A DNA stretch of 64,000 bases from contig NZ_BMPG01000002.1 in assembly GCF_014647475.1 (NCBI RefSeq), positions 682,001 through 746,000 of the forward strand, read 5' to 3'. Under the pieces are notes generated by a model. That model saw only the letters and a program-made list of their open reading frames with translations, did not search any database and was not told the origin of the DNA. Origin of the DNA: Halocalculus aciditolerans (GTDB taxonomy: Archaea > Halobacteriota > Halobacteria > Halobacteriales > Halobacteriaceae). Position 1 is the stretch's first letter, and the number at the start of each line of letters is the position of its first letter. This document shows positions 33,764 through 42,288 of this stretch, piece by piece. A program made the position numbers and the translations under genes.

Positions 33764-35014
33764 ATGACAGACCGCTTTGACGTGGTAGTCGCCGGCGCGG
33801 GTCCCGCGGGAGCGCAGTGTGCGCGGGACGTCGCACAGCGCGGCTACGACGTCCTCGTTCTCGAAACTGAAGCGGAAGACGAGTTCCCGCGTCAAAGCAA
33901 TAAATCGACCGCGGGGACGTTCCCCTCCACGATGGCGTCGTTCGGGATTCCGGACGACGTCGTGATGAACGCCACCGACGAGGTCGTGCTCGAATCCCCG
34001 AACGACCACTTCGTCCAGGAGCAGGCGGGCGCGGTCCTCGAGTTCGCGGACTACAAGCGCTGGCTCGTCGCCGAAGGCCGCGAGCACGGCGCGGAGTACC
34101 GCTTCGACTCCCGCGTCTCCAAGCCGATTATGGAGGGCGACGAACCGGTCGGCGTGAAGTACGACGGGGACGAGGAGGTCTACGCCGACATCATCATCGA
34201 CGCGACCGGGCCGGCCGCGCCGCTCGCGAAAGCCCTCGACGTCGTCGACCTCCGACGGGAGAAGCAGGCCATCGGCATCGAGTGGGAGATGGAGGGCATC
34301 GACATCGACCACCCGGGCTACGCCGACCTGACGGACGCGATGATGCTCCGCCTCGACCACGACCTCGCGCCCGGCGGCTACTCGTGGATCTTCCACACCG
34401 GCGGCGACACCGCGAAAGTCGGGCTCTGCTACATCCAGAACGAGCGCTACCGCGAGAAGTCCAAGCAGGGCATGAGCATCGACGACTACCTCCAGTACTG
34501 GCTGGACGACGACCCCCGCTTCGAGAACGCCGAGCGCATCGAAGGCAAACAGCACCGCGGCTCCGCGCACATCCAGCGGCCCGGCCGGATGTCGACGGAC
34601 AACTTCATCGCCGTCGGCGACACCGTCCCCTCCATCGACCCGCTCTGGGGCGAAGGCATCGGGAAGTGCATGCGCTCCGGGCGCGCCGCCGCCATCACGG
34701 TCGACTACTGCCTCACGCCCGACGCCCGCGACACGTCCCACGACAACATCTCCGTCTACGAGAAGCTCTGGCACGACGAGGTCGCGCCGTCCTCGCGCAC
34801 CCGCCTCATGATGACGGAACTCCTCTATCTCGCCTCGAACGACCGCTACGACCGCCTCATGGAGGACCTCAACAGCGTCGGCATGGACACCCTGCAAAAA
34901 GCGAACGCCGGCAACCCCCTCGCCATCGCCAAACTCCTCCACCTCGACGACGCCCCCCTCCTCGTCGACTTCGCCCGCGAACAGCTCACCGGCGGCACCC
35001 TCACGCAGAACTGA
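33764..35014 (+). CDS. Geranylgeranyl-reductase-family flavoprotein
   Basis: 416-aa FAD-binding protein. The dinucleotide motif is VVVAGAGPAGAQCARDVAQR, and a second FAD contact is AVGDTVPSIDPLWGEGIGKC. This pattern fits the geranylgeranyl reductase/PHBH-type superfamily that saturates isoprenoid double bonds, though the window holds a closer lipid reductase at 57223-58593. It therefore may act on another isoprenoid (carotenoid, menaquinone side chain). Standard length. Soluble or membrane-associated. Substrate not determined. Confidence 0.78.
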   Translation: MTDRFDVVVAGAGPAGAQCARDVAQRGYDVLVLETEAEDEFPRQSNKSTAGTFPSTMASFGIPDDVVMNATDEVVLESPNDHFVQEQAGAVLEFADYKRWLVAEGREHGAEYRFDSRVSKPIMEGDEPVGVKYDGDEEVYADIIIDATGPAAPLAKALDVVDLRREKQAIGIEWEMEGIDIDHPGYADLTDAMMLRLDHDLAPGGYSWIFHTGGDTAKVGLCYIQNERYREKSKQGMSIDDYLQYWLDDDPRFENAERIEGKQHRGSAHIQRPGRMSTDNFIAVGDTVPSIDPLWGEGIGKCMRSGRAAAITVDYCLTPDARDTSHDNISVYEKLWHDEVAPSSRTRLMMTELLYLASNDRYDRLMEDLNSVGMDTLQKANAGNPLAIAKLLHLDDAPLLVDFAREQLTGGTLTQN

Positions 35015-35139
35015 CACGGAACCTCGGCGCGACGAGTGTGGCTATCTCGCCCGCTGTCGCGGCGGCTCGCACGGACGAACCGGCGAAACCCGCGCTCGCC
35101 CGAACGTATAACTCCTCGACGGCAGTAGGACGATTCGTT

Positions 35140-35970
35140 ATGACACGACCCGACAGTGACGACTGTCCGCGCGCGAACGGTATGCCGATGCTCGGGCTCG
35201 GCACGTGGGAGAACACCGACCCGGACGCGTGCGCGAACGCCGTCGAGGCGGCGCTCGAAGCCGGCTACCGCCACATCGACACCGCGCAGGCCTACGGGAA
35301 CGAGGAGGACGTCGGCGAAGGGCTCGACGAGGCCGACGTGGCGCGGGAGGACGTCTTCCTCGCGACGAAAGTCTGGATCGACCACGCCGACCGCGACGGC
35401 GTCATCGAGAGCACCGAGGAGAGCCTCGAGAAGCTCGGCACGGACTACGTCGACCTCCTCTACATCCACTGGCCGTCGCGGACGTACGACCCCGAGGAGA
35501 CGCTCCCGGCGCTGGAAGAGCTGAAAGCCGAGGGGAAGGTGAAGCACATCGGCGTGTCGAACTTCGAGCCGCGCCACCTCCAAGTGGCCGAGGACGTGAT
35601 GGACGAGCCGATCTTCGCGAATCAGGTGGAGTTCCACCCGTTCCTCCAGCAGCGCCAGCTCCGCGACTACCTCGATGACACGGAGACCGAGATGGTGGCG
35701 TACTCGCCGCTCGCCCGCGGGAAGGTCTTCGACTCGGACGTCCTCACGGACATCGCGGACGCCCACGGCGTGAGCGCCGCGCAGGTGAGCCTCGCGTGGA
35801 TCCGCTCGAAGGGCGTCACCGCCATCCCGAAAGCGACCGGCGAAGACCACATCGAGGACAACTGGGCGAGCCTCGACCTCGAACTCACGGACGAGGAGAT
35901 CCGACGCATCGACGCCATCGAGGACGTCGACCGCCGCGTCGACCCCGGCTTCGGCCCCTGGAACGCGTAA
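35140..35970 (+). CDS. Aldo/keto reductase
   Basis: 276-aa AKR with the complete catalytic tetrad: Asp in HIDTAQAYGNE, Tyr in the same stretch, Lys in LATKVW and His in YIHWP. Later KHIGVSNFEPRHLQV and the C-terminal IPKATGEDHIEDNW are typical. It reduces aldehydes or ketones with NAD(P)H. An A/T box (cgtataact, 35105-35113) lies about 30 nt upstream of the ATG at 35140. Substrate unknown. Confidence 0.92.
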   Translation: MTRPDSDDCPRANGMPMLGLGTWENTDPDACANAVEAALEAGYRHIDTAQAYGNEEDVGEGLDEADVAREDVFLATKVWIDHADRDGVIESTEESLEKLGTDYVDLLYIHWPSRTYDPEETLPALEELKAEGKVKHIGVSNFEPRHLQVAEDVMDEPIFANQVEFHPFLQQRQLRDYLDDTETEMVAYSPLARGKVFDSDVLTDIADAHGVSAAQVSLAWIRSKGVTAIPKATGEDHIEDNWASLDLELTDEEIRRIDAIEDVDRRVDPGFGPWNA

Positions 35971-36117
35971 TCCGGTCGCACACGACCTTCCAGTTCTTTC
36001 GAGCGCCCAGCGTCGAAGAGCGACGGCGCGAACAGGGTGGCGCGGAGGTGACGTTCGCGGGGACGCGTCCGCGAGGTGGCGGTTCTCGGAGTCGGACGCG
36101 CGTGCTGCGTCGCGCTC
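35971..36117. other. Convergent spacer
   Basis: 147 bp between converging genes. No start, promoter or clear terminator hairpin stands out. Confidence 0.4.
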
Positions 36118-37275
36118 TCAGACGACGGTGCCGTCGGCGACGACGGCGCGCGGGCTGGTGTAGGCGCTCGCGTCCTCGCGCGGGTCGCTGTCGAGGACGA
36201 CGAGGTCGGCGCGATACCCCTCTGTGACGCGTCCGACGTCGTCGAGGTCGAGGAGGTCGGCGGCGTTGACGGTCGCGGCTTCGAACGCGCGTTCGGCGCT
36301 GAGGCCGTAGTCGTGCATGAGTTCGAGCTCGTGGGCGGCGTCGCGGTGGTAGTTGAACGGCGTCCCGGCGTCCGTTCCCATCGCAATCGGGACGTCGTGG
36401 TCGAGGGCGTGACTCCAGGCGTCCTCGAAGGCGTCGGCGGCGTCCTCGGCCTTCGCGACGGCCCAGTCGGGGATTCCGGCCTCGGTGCCGTTCTCGACGA
36501 TACCGTGGATGGCGGAGGCGGTGGGCACCCAGTAAGTGTCTTCGTCGGCCATGAGCGCGGCGGCTTCGGCGTCCATGAACGTCCCGTGTTCGACGCTCGT
36601 GATGCCGGCGCGCGTCGCGTTCTTGATGCCGGTGACGCTGTGGCAGTGCGCGGCGGTCGGCCGGCCTTTCGCGGACGCGGCGTCGACGAGCGCGTCGAGT
36701 TCCTCGGGGCTCATCTCGTACCCGCCGATTTCTGCGCCCTCGGTGAGCACGCCGCCGGTGGCCATCGTCTTCACGACCTCCGCGCCCTTCTTCAGCTGCT
36801 CGCGGACGGCCTTCTTCACCTCCGCGGGGCCGTCGGCTTCGCGGCCCGCCCAGTGGCCGTGCCCGCCGGTGACGATGACGGCGGACCCACAGGGGACGAC
36901 GCGCGGCCCCTCGACGAGGCCTTCGTCGATGGCGTCGCGGGTGTCGGGGCCGAGCGTGCCGGCGGAGCCGAGGTCGCGGACGGTCGTGACGCCCGCGCGC
37001 ACGGCTTCCTGCATGTTCTTCGCGGCGCGGTACGCGAGCTTCGACGCCGACTCGCGGCGGATCTCCTCGGTGTTCGGCCGGCCGTCCATCGAGACGTGGA
37101 CGTGCGAGTCGATGAGGCCGGGCGCGACGACGCCGCCGTCGCCGTCCACGACGACGTCCGGGTCGTTCGCGCTCGGCGATTCGCCGACCGCGGTGATCTC
37201 GCCGTTCTCGACGACGACCGGGCCTTCGCGCGCCCCGTCGACGTCCACGACTGTCGCGTTCTCGATAACGAGCAT
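36118..37275 (-). CDS. Amidohydrolase family protein
   Basis: 385-aa metal-dependent amidohydrolase. Metal ligands are visible: HxH in GLIDSHVHVSMDG, the bridging Lys in VVKTMATGG, His in RPTAAHCHS, His in SVEHGTFMD and Asp in MGTDAGTPF. This pattern is of the imidazolonepropionase/prolidase-like group. It hydrolyses an amide, peptide or related bond. Start at ATG 37275 (MLVIENATV), ahead of the beta-strand that opens the family fold. The next minus-strand gene upstream ends 51 bp away. Confidence 0.9.
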   Translation of the reverse strand: MLVIENATVVDVDGAREGPVVVENGEITAVGESPSANDPDVVVDGDGGVVAPGLIDSHVHVSMDGRPNTEEIRRESASKLAYRAAKNMQEAVRAGVTTVRDLGSAGTLGPDTRDAIDEGLVEGPRVVPCGSAVIVTGGHGHWAGREADGPAEVKKAVREQLKKGAEVVKTMATGGVLTEGAEIGGYEMSPEELDALVDAASAKGRPTAAHCHSVTGIKNATRAGITSVEHGTFMDAEAAALMADEDTYWVPTASAIHGIVENGTEAGIPDWAVAKAEDAADAFEDAWSHALDHDVPIAMGTDAGTPFNYHRDAAHELELMHDYGLSAERAFEAATVNAADLLDLDDVGRVTEGYRADLVVLDSDPREDASAYTSPRAVVADGTVV

Positions 37276-37326
37276 ACTGAGAGTGGTGCACACACCACGA
37301 AAAAGGCGCAGGTAGCGGAAACCCCG

Positions 37327-38289
37327 CTAGCACGCGTCGAGTCGCGCGGTCATCTCGGCGTCCACCCACGCGACGAAGTCCGCGTCCTCTTCGTCGACGA
37401 GGTCGAGGTACTTGTCGACGTAGCCGGAGACGCCGAGGAACCGGACGGCGGCGTAGACGGGCTCGCGTTCCGCGTAGCCCTCGGGGAGGCCACCGGCGAC
37501 CGAGCGGTAGCCGTCGAGGCAGGCCTCGCGGACGGCCGCGGGCGCGTCCTCGCGGAGCCCGGCGAACTGCTGGTCGAGCGCGCGGTAGAGGTCGCGCGCC
37601 GGGTCGCCGACGTACGCGAGCTCCCAGTCGAGAAAGCCCACCGCTTCGCCGTTCCAGACGGCGTTCGGCATCGCGGGGTCGCCGTGCGCGAGCGCCGCTG
37701 GCGCGTCCGAGAGCAGGTCGCGGTTCGCTTCGACGGCGGCTTTCACGCGGTCGAAATGCTCGTCGAAGCGGTCCGTGCTCGCGAGGTCGCGCGTCCACTC
37801 CACGCGCTCCGCGAGGAGCGTCGGCCACGAGCGCTCGGCCACGTCGAGGCCGCCAGCGTCGCCGCCGGTGACGTGGCCGTGTGCGTCGAAGCGGCAGTCG
37901 TGGACGCGCGCGAGCGCGCTTCCGACCGCGCGAGCGAGCGGCAGGCGATCGCCGCCGCTCCGCTCGCCCCAGGGGTGAATCAGCGACTCGCCGTCCATCG
38001 GCGCGGTCGCGAGATACGGCGTCGCGCGCGCGGTGTCGCTCGCGACGACGCGCGGCACGGGAACGCCGGCGTGCGCGCGGACGTAGTCGATGACTGCTCG
38101 CTCCCGCCGGATGCGCGTCGGGTCGCCGTCGAGACCGACCTTCACGTATCGCACGTCGCCGTCCGCGAGCGTCACGCGCGCGGTGGCGTTCGCGTCGTTC
38201 CACGACGGCCCCGCCGATTCGACGGCCGCGATTTCGCGACGCGGGAACGCGGCCGACACCGCCGCCGTCACGCGGTCACGGTGCTCCAT
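37327..38289 (-). CDS. Phosphotransferase (APH/choline-kinase-like)
   Basis: 320-aa kinase of the aminoglycoside phosphotransferase/ChoK fold. The catalytic loop is ALAHGDPAMPNAVW and the metal site GFLDWELAYVGDPARDL (Brenner-type HGD...N and DWE). The N-terminal ATP-binding lobe has RYVKVGLDG. It phosphorylates a small molecule; the substrate is not predictable. Resistance is not implied. Followed 51 bp downstream by the amidohydrolase gene on the same strand. Confidence 0.87.
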   Translation of the reverse strand: MEHRDRVTAAVSAAFPRREIAAVESAGPSWNDANATARVTLADGDVRYVKVGLDGDPTRIRRERAVIDYVRAHAGVPVPRVVASDTARATPYLATAPMDGESLIHPWGERSGGDRLPLARAVGSALARVHDCRFDAHGHVTGGDAGGLDVAERSWPTLLAERVEWTRDLASTDRFDEHFDRVKAAVEANRDLLSDAPAALAHGDPAMPNAVWNGEAVGFLDWELAYVGDPARDLYRALDQQFAGLREDAPAAVREACLDGYRSVAGGLPEGYAEREPVYAAVRFLGVSGYVDKYLDLVDEEDADFVAWVDAEMTARLDAC

Positions 38290-38341
38290 ACGCGCTCGTG
38301 GAGCGGGTGAGAAAAAGGCGCTTCGAGTGTGTGCGGACCGT

Positions 38342-38746
38342 TCAGAAGGGGGATTCGATGCTCTCGTCGGCCGGGTCGTCCTCGGCGTCCGAGAGCTCTT
38401 CGTCGCCGTTGAGCGTCTCCGCGAGTTCGCCGCGCTCGTCGAGCTCCGCGAGAATGTCGCTCCCGCCGATGAACTCGCCCTCGACGTACGTCTGCGGAAT
38501 CGTCTCCCAGCCGGAGTGCTCGTTCAGCGCCTCCCGGAACGCTTCGAGGTTCTGGAGCGTATCCACCGTCTCGAAGTCCTCTCGATACTGACTGATGAGG
38601 CCGACCGCGCGCTTGCTGAACCCGCACTGCGGCATCATCCGGTCGCCCTTCATGAAGAGGACGACTTCGTTGTTCTCGATCGCGTCGTCGACGACGTCCT
38701 GCACTTCGTCCGCGTCGAGGCCCTCGCCCATCGGGTCGAACGTCAT
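38342..38746 (-). CDS. Monothiol glutaredoxin (CGFS type)
   Basis: 134-aa glutaredoxin-fold protein with the CGFS active site in MMPQCGFSKRAVG, the WETIPQTYVEGEFIGGSDIL cis-Pro and GG motifs, and an acidic C-terminal tail (DEELSDAEDDPADESIE). CGFS glutaredoxins bind and hand on 2Fe-2S clusters rather than reduce disulfides. The 2Fe-2S ferredoxin gene at 58701 is a possible recipient. Start at ATG 38746. Family function is known in bacteria and mitochondria; the archaeal role is inferred. Confidence 0.92.
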   Translation of the reverse strand: MTFDPMGEGLDADEVQDVVDDAIENNEVVLFMKGDRMMPQCGFSKRAVGLISQYREDFETVDTLQNLEAFREALNEHSGWETIPQTYVEGEFIGGSDILAELDERGELAETLNGDEELSDAEDDPADESIESPF

Positions 38747-38781
38747 ACCTAGGTGATGGCTGTGAAGGTGGAAAAGACTTC

Positions 38782-38830
38782 CCCGTACGAGCCGACGCGA
38801 CAGCCGGCGAAATACCCGTCCGAGCCGACG
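38782..38830. repeat. Two copies of the 33-nt intergenic unit
   Basis: Units ccgtacgagccgacgcgaca and ccgtccgagccgacgcggtg start 33 nt apart. Their reverse complement aligns with the tandem unit at 59826-59880 (cggctcggacggatacctcg). They lie between the glutaredoxin and regulator genes. Confidence 0.65.
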
Positions 38831-38846
38831 CGGTGGCGGGTGGGCG

Positions 38847-39506
38847 TTATTCGCTTTTGCCGACGCGGATGACTTGGAGGAGGGATTCGACGGGGATGCC
38901 TTCGAGTTCGTCGACGCCCTGTTTGTCGACGAGGACGCCGCAGGCGAGGGCGTCGCCGCCGGCTTCGTCGATGGCGGTGACGGCTTCGGTCATGGTCGTG
39001 CCGGAGGTGATGGTGTCGTCGACGACGAAGCAGCGCTTGTCTTCGACCTGCGCGAAGTTCCGGCTGAACCCGCCGGTGAGGTTCTCGATGTCGCCTTCGT
39101 TCCACTGGTGTTTGCGGGGGGTGTAGGTGCCGATGTCGGAGGAGAGTTCGCGGGCGACGACGGTGGCGAGGGGGACGCCGGCTTTCTCGATGCCGACGAC
39201 GACGTCGACGTCGTGGGTGTGTTCGCGGAGCTGGTCGGCCATGGCCGCGCCGACGGAGCTGAGGCGCGCGCCGGCTTCACCGATGGCGCTCCAGTCGACG
39301 TGGACGTCCTGTGGGCCGTCGGTGGCGGGGGGACGGTGGCCGCGGCCGGGCTCGCGGTCGTCGGCGTCGGAGTCGCCGCCGGCGCGTTCGACGAGCCAGG
39401 ACGCGGTCTCGCGGGAGACGTTCAGCTCGTCCGCGATTTCGCCCTTGGAGAGGCCGCGGTCGGAGAGCTCGGCCGCGCTCTCGATGAGGTCGTCAACGTT
39501 CTTCAT
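38847..39506 (-). CDS. gfcR: GfcR-type transcriptional regulator (HTH + PRTase domain)
   Basis: 219-aa regulator with an N-terminal helix-turn-helix (GLSKGEIADELNVSRETASW, about 19-38) and a C-terminal phosphoribosyltransferase-like domain whose PRPP-binding loop is CFVVDDTITSGTTMTEA. This architecture is that of GfcR, reported in Haloferax as activator of sugar-degradation genes. Its start overlaps the end of the upstream glucose dehydrogenase gene by 14 bp, so both are expressed together, and the Entner-Doudoroff genes lie just beyond. It probably binds a sugar phosphate or PRPP and controls these genes. Confidence 0.9.
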   Translation of the reverse strand: MKNVDDLIESAAELSDRGLSKGEIADELNVSRETASWLVERAGGDSDADDREPGRGHRPPATDGPQDVHVDWSAIGEAGARLSSVGAAMADQLREHTHDVDVVVGIEKAGVPLATVVARELSSDIGTYTPRKHQWNEGDIENLTGGFSRNFAQVEDKRCFVVDDTITSGTTMTEAVTAIDEAGGDALACGVLVDKQGVDELEGIPVESLLQVIRVGKSE

Positions 39507-40587
39507 ACGTGGCGAGTTCGACGGCCGTCTTGATGGTCGTTTCGTCCTCGCGGAACGCTGCCGCCGGGTCGTCGAAGGCGGGGGCGACGGTCGTGAGGGC
39601 GTCGAGGAAGTCGGTGTCCATATCGGCGAGGGCGTCGGCGGCGGCGCGGAAGTGCCGGGCGTTCGAGTTCACGCTCCCGACGACGGCCTTGTTCGAGAGG
39701 ACGGCGTCGCGGTGGACGTGGGCGAGCGGCACGGATTCCTCGTGGGTGCCTTCGGGGACGCCGAGGAGGGCGGCGACGCCGTTCGGCGCGAGCGCGTCGA
39801 GCGATTCGACGGCGTGCGGCGGGTGGCCGGTCGCCTCGACGACGAGGTCGGCGGGCTCGTAGGCGTCGGCGAACGCGGCGAGCGGGGTGTCGCGGGCGTC
39901 GACGTAGGCGGCGTCGAAGCGGTCGAGGACGCGGACGCTCGGGTGGTCGGGGTCGCGCTGGCCGAGGCAGTACACAGTGTCGTAGTGGCCGGCGGTCGTC
40001 GCTCCGTCGGTGAGCGCGGCGACGGCGAGGAGGCCGAGCGGGCCGTTCCCGAGGACGAGCGCGGTGTCGGGCTCCCAGCGGAAGGAGGAGCGGGCGGCGG
40101 CCGCGAGTTCGAAGGCTTTCTCGACGACGCTGACGGGTTCGACGAGGAAGCCGTAGTCGGCGAGGTCGTCGGGGAGTTCGACGAGATCGGCGGCGGGGCT
40201 GGTGACGTATTCGGCCATGTAGCCGTCCGCGCCGTCGATGCCGCGTTCGACGTAGCCGCCGGGCGGAGCCATGTCGGGTTCGCCGCGGTCGAAGTAGGGG
40301 TTCGGGCCGCCCGCGGGCGGGCGGCGGACGGTCGGCGCGACGACCGCGCCCTCGTCGAGGTCGGTGTCGTTCGCGTCGACGACGACCCCGACGGCTTCGT
40401 GGCCGAGGACGAGTTCGTCCGCGCCCTCGGGGAAGCCGCCGTGGTCGCCGGCGATGACGGCGTGGTCGGTGCCGTCGACGCCGACGCGGAGAACGCGGAC
40501 GAGCGCCTCGCCTGACGCCGGCGTCGGCGGGTCTCGCTCGACGACGCGGGGCGTCCGGTCGTCGCGGCCGACGGCGATCGCGTGCAT
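39493..40587 (-). CDS. gdh: Glucose 1-dehydrogenase
   Basis: 364-aa zinc-dependent medium-chain dehydrogenase that oxidises D-glucose with NAD(P), first step of the Entner-Doudoroff route in haloarchaea. The catalytic-zinc region is RVGVDGTDHAVIAGDHGG, where Asp replaces the usual Cys as in characterised halophilic glucose dehydrogenases, then LGHEAVG. The nucleotide motif is LGNGPLGLLAVAAL. The ATG at 40587 is favoured over an upstream ATG six codons earlier because of promoter spacing. gfcR follows with a 14-bp overlap. Confidence 0.93.
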   Translation of the reverse strand: MHAIAVGRDDRTPRVVERDPPTPASGEALVRVLRVGVDGTDHAVIAGDHGGFPEGADELVLGHEAVGVVVDANDTDLDEGAVVAPTVRRPPAGGPNPYFDRGEPDMAPPGGYVERGIDGADGYMAEYVTSPAADLVELPDDLADYGFLVEPVSVVEKAFELAAAARSSFRWEPDTALVLGNGPLGLLAVAALTDGATTAGHYDTVYCLGQRDPDHPSVRVLDRFDAAYVDARDTPLAAFADAYEPADLVVEATGHPPHAVESLDALAPNGVAALLGVPEGTHEESVPLAHVHRDAVLSNKAVVGSVNSNARHFRAAADALADMDTDFLDALTTVAPAFDDPAAAFREDETTIKTAVELATYEER

Positions 40588-40640
40588 ATCCGTACTCCGC
40601 GACACGCCGACAAAAAGTTTATTCTATATCGAGTAATTAT
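40588..40640 (-). promoter_or_regulatory. gdh-gfcR promoter with shared motif
   Basis: The plus strand reads caaaaagtttattctatatc (40611-40630). It lies 24-44 nt upstream of the gdh ATG, so its A/T core acts as the TATA region. The first 11 bases are identical to those in the divergent promoter at 42216-42229 upstream of the aldolase gene. Confidence 0.6.
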
Positions 40641-40695
40641 TGCTGGCTGCGCGGGGCGGCGTCGGACTCTTGGCTCCGCCGCGCCACTACCGACC

Positions 40696-41916
40696 ATGAC
40701 CGACCGCTACGACGAACTCTACGCGGTCTACGAGACCGTCGACGCGGAGACCATCCGCGCCTACCAGGACCTCGTCGACCTCTACCCGCCGCTCGACTCG
40801 TCCGTCGCGCTCTCCTACTGGGAGGACGCGAGCGAGACGCTCGCCGAGAAACGCGCCGACGTCGCCGACCGCTACGGCGAGGGCGTCGCCGACCTCGTCG
40901 CCCGCGCCTCCCGCGACCAGGCGTTCACCGCGCTCGACCTCTACACGTCCTACGGACGCGGCGTGAACGTCCTCGTCCTCGACGTCGACGAGACCCTGCG
41001 CTCCGCCGGCCACACGGACAACGAAATCCCCCGGGAAGTCCTCCACCTCCTCACGGAGTTCCACGAGGCCGGCGTCCCCATCGTCATCTGCACCGGCCAG
41101 ACCCTGGAGAACGTCAAGGGCTTCCTCATCCAGGGGTTAGGCAACGAGCTCGTCCACTCCGGCGACCTCAGCGTCGTCTACGAGACCGGCACCGGCGTCT
41201 TCACGCCGGGCCACGGCCCGGAGACGAAACGCCTCCTCTACGAGGACCTCGACGACGACGTCACCGAGGTCTTCGCCGAAGTCCGCGCGCGCGTCCTCTC
41301 CGACGCGCCCGGCGACATCCGCTCCGGCTGCCACCTCCAGGGGAACGAGTTCAACGTCACGCTCAAGCCGAACCACGAGACCGGCACCGAGCGCGCCGTC
41401 GACGTCGTCGCGCACGCGCTCCGCTGGCTCCTCTCCCTCCTCGGCGACGCCGTCTCCGACGCGAACGAGAGAGAAGTGAAAGCCTACTACGCGGCGCAAG
41501 ACCCGGAAATCGCCGCCGTGCTCGACGCCGCCGACGACCGCCCCGACGTGTCCGTCCCGGACGCCGTCGCGGCGCGCCTCGAACGCATCGACGTCGCATA
41601 CTACGAGGGCGACGCCGCCGAAATCGCGAGCAGAGAACTGAACAAAGTCGTCGGCGTCACCGCCGCGCTCGACGTGCTCGGCGTCGACGACCCGTTCGCG
41701 CTCGTGATGGGCGACTCGAAGAGCGACCGGCGCGTGATGGAGTGGGCGGCGGCGAACGACGCGGGCATCGCCGCCGCGCCGGCGCACGCCTCCGCGGGCG
41801 TCCGCGACTTCGTCGAAGCCCGCGACGACCTCGTCTTCGACAGCGGCCGTGCCGGCGACGTCCTCCGAACGACCTACGCGCTCAACCGCCTCGCAGCGCG
41901 AGCAGACGAGAACTAA
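40696..41916 (+). CDS. HAD-superfamily hydrolase
   Basis: 406-aa protein with an N-terminal ~85-residue helical region, then a HAD phosphatase core. Motif I is LVLDVDETLRSAGHTD (DxDxT type), motif II is in PIVICTGQTLEN, and motif IV is FALVMGDSKSDRRVMEWA (GDSxxD). A cap-like insert separates them. It lies between glucose dehydrogenase and KDG aldolase genes, so a phospho-sugar or phospho-sugar-acid substrate is plausible. It is longer than most HAD phosphatases. Substrate not determined. Confidence 0.82.
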   Translation: MTDRYDELYAVYETVDAETIRAYQDLVDLYPPLDSSVALSYWEDASETLAEKRADVADRYGEGVADLVARASRDQAFTALDLYTSYGRGVNVLVLDVDETLRSAGHTDNEIPREVLHLLTEFHEAGVPIVICTGQTLENVKGFLIQGLGNELVHSGDLSVVYETGTGVFTPGHGPETKRLLYEDLDDDVTEVFAEVRARVLSDAPGDIRSGCHLQGNEFNVTLKPNHETGTERAVDVVAHALRWLLSLLGDAVSDANEREVKAYYAAQDPEIAAVLDAADDRPDVSVPDAVAARLERIDVAYYEGDAAEIASRELNKVVGVTAALDVLGVDDPFALVMGDSKSDRRVMEWAAANDAGIAAAPAHASAGVRDFVEARDDLVFDSGRAGDVLRTTYALNRLAARADEN

Positions 41917-41925
41917 ACGAAGCCG

Positions 41926-42192
41926 CTAGGCGGCGAGTCGGAAGCGAACGGTGTCACCGGTGACGACGCGGCTCGACGCGGTGAGCGTGTTGTTCCCGGC
42001 GGCGCGGACGACGACGGTGTCGGCGCGGAGGCGCTCGCCGTCGAGTACGCCGAGGGCGGCGTGCCCGCCGCAGCGGTCGGCGAGCGCGTGCACGACGTCT
42101 TCGACGGTGGCGTCCTCGGGAACACCCACCCGAATTCGGTGGACGCCCGTGCGCGCGGCGAGCGACCCCAGTACCTCTACGGCAACGTCCAT
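41926..42192 (-). CDS. MoaD/ThiS-like ubiquitin-fold protein without terminal GG
   Basis: 88-aa beta-grasp protein. It starts MDVAVEVLGSLAARTG and contains VPEDATVEDVVHALADRCGG and GDTVRFRLAA at the end. MoaD, ThiS and SAMP proteins end in Gly-Gly, needed for thiocarboxylate or isopeptide formation; here the end is RLAA. Sulfur transfer or protein conjugation therefore looks impossible without processing. A divergent gene for the aldolase begins 96 bp away, sharing one promoter region. It faces the HAD gene with nine bases between the stops. Confidence 0.7.
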   Translation of the reverse strand: MDVAVEVLGSLAARTGVHRIRVGVPEDATVEDVVHALADRCGGHAALGVLDGERLRADTVVVRAAGNNTLTASSRVVTGDTVRFRLAA

Positions 42193-42215
42193 ACTTCACC
42201 AACGGCTCGCGCCGG

Positions 42216-42239
42216 CAAAAAGTTTACTCGAACGTGAAT
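42216..42239. promoter_or_regulatory. Divergent promoter motif between MoaD-like gene and aldolase
   Basis: The sequence caaaaagtttactcgaacgt (42216-42235) with gaat at 42236-42239. Its first part matches the gdh promoter and its second part, gtttactcgaacgtgaat (42222-42239), matches gtttacacgaacccgaat upstream of the gluconate dehydratase gene. Confidence 0.6.
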
Positions 42240-42288
42240 TCGACACGAATGGTAACGTTGAGGGAGGGGGCACGCACAGGTTTCGCTG

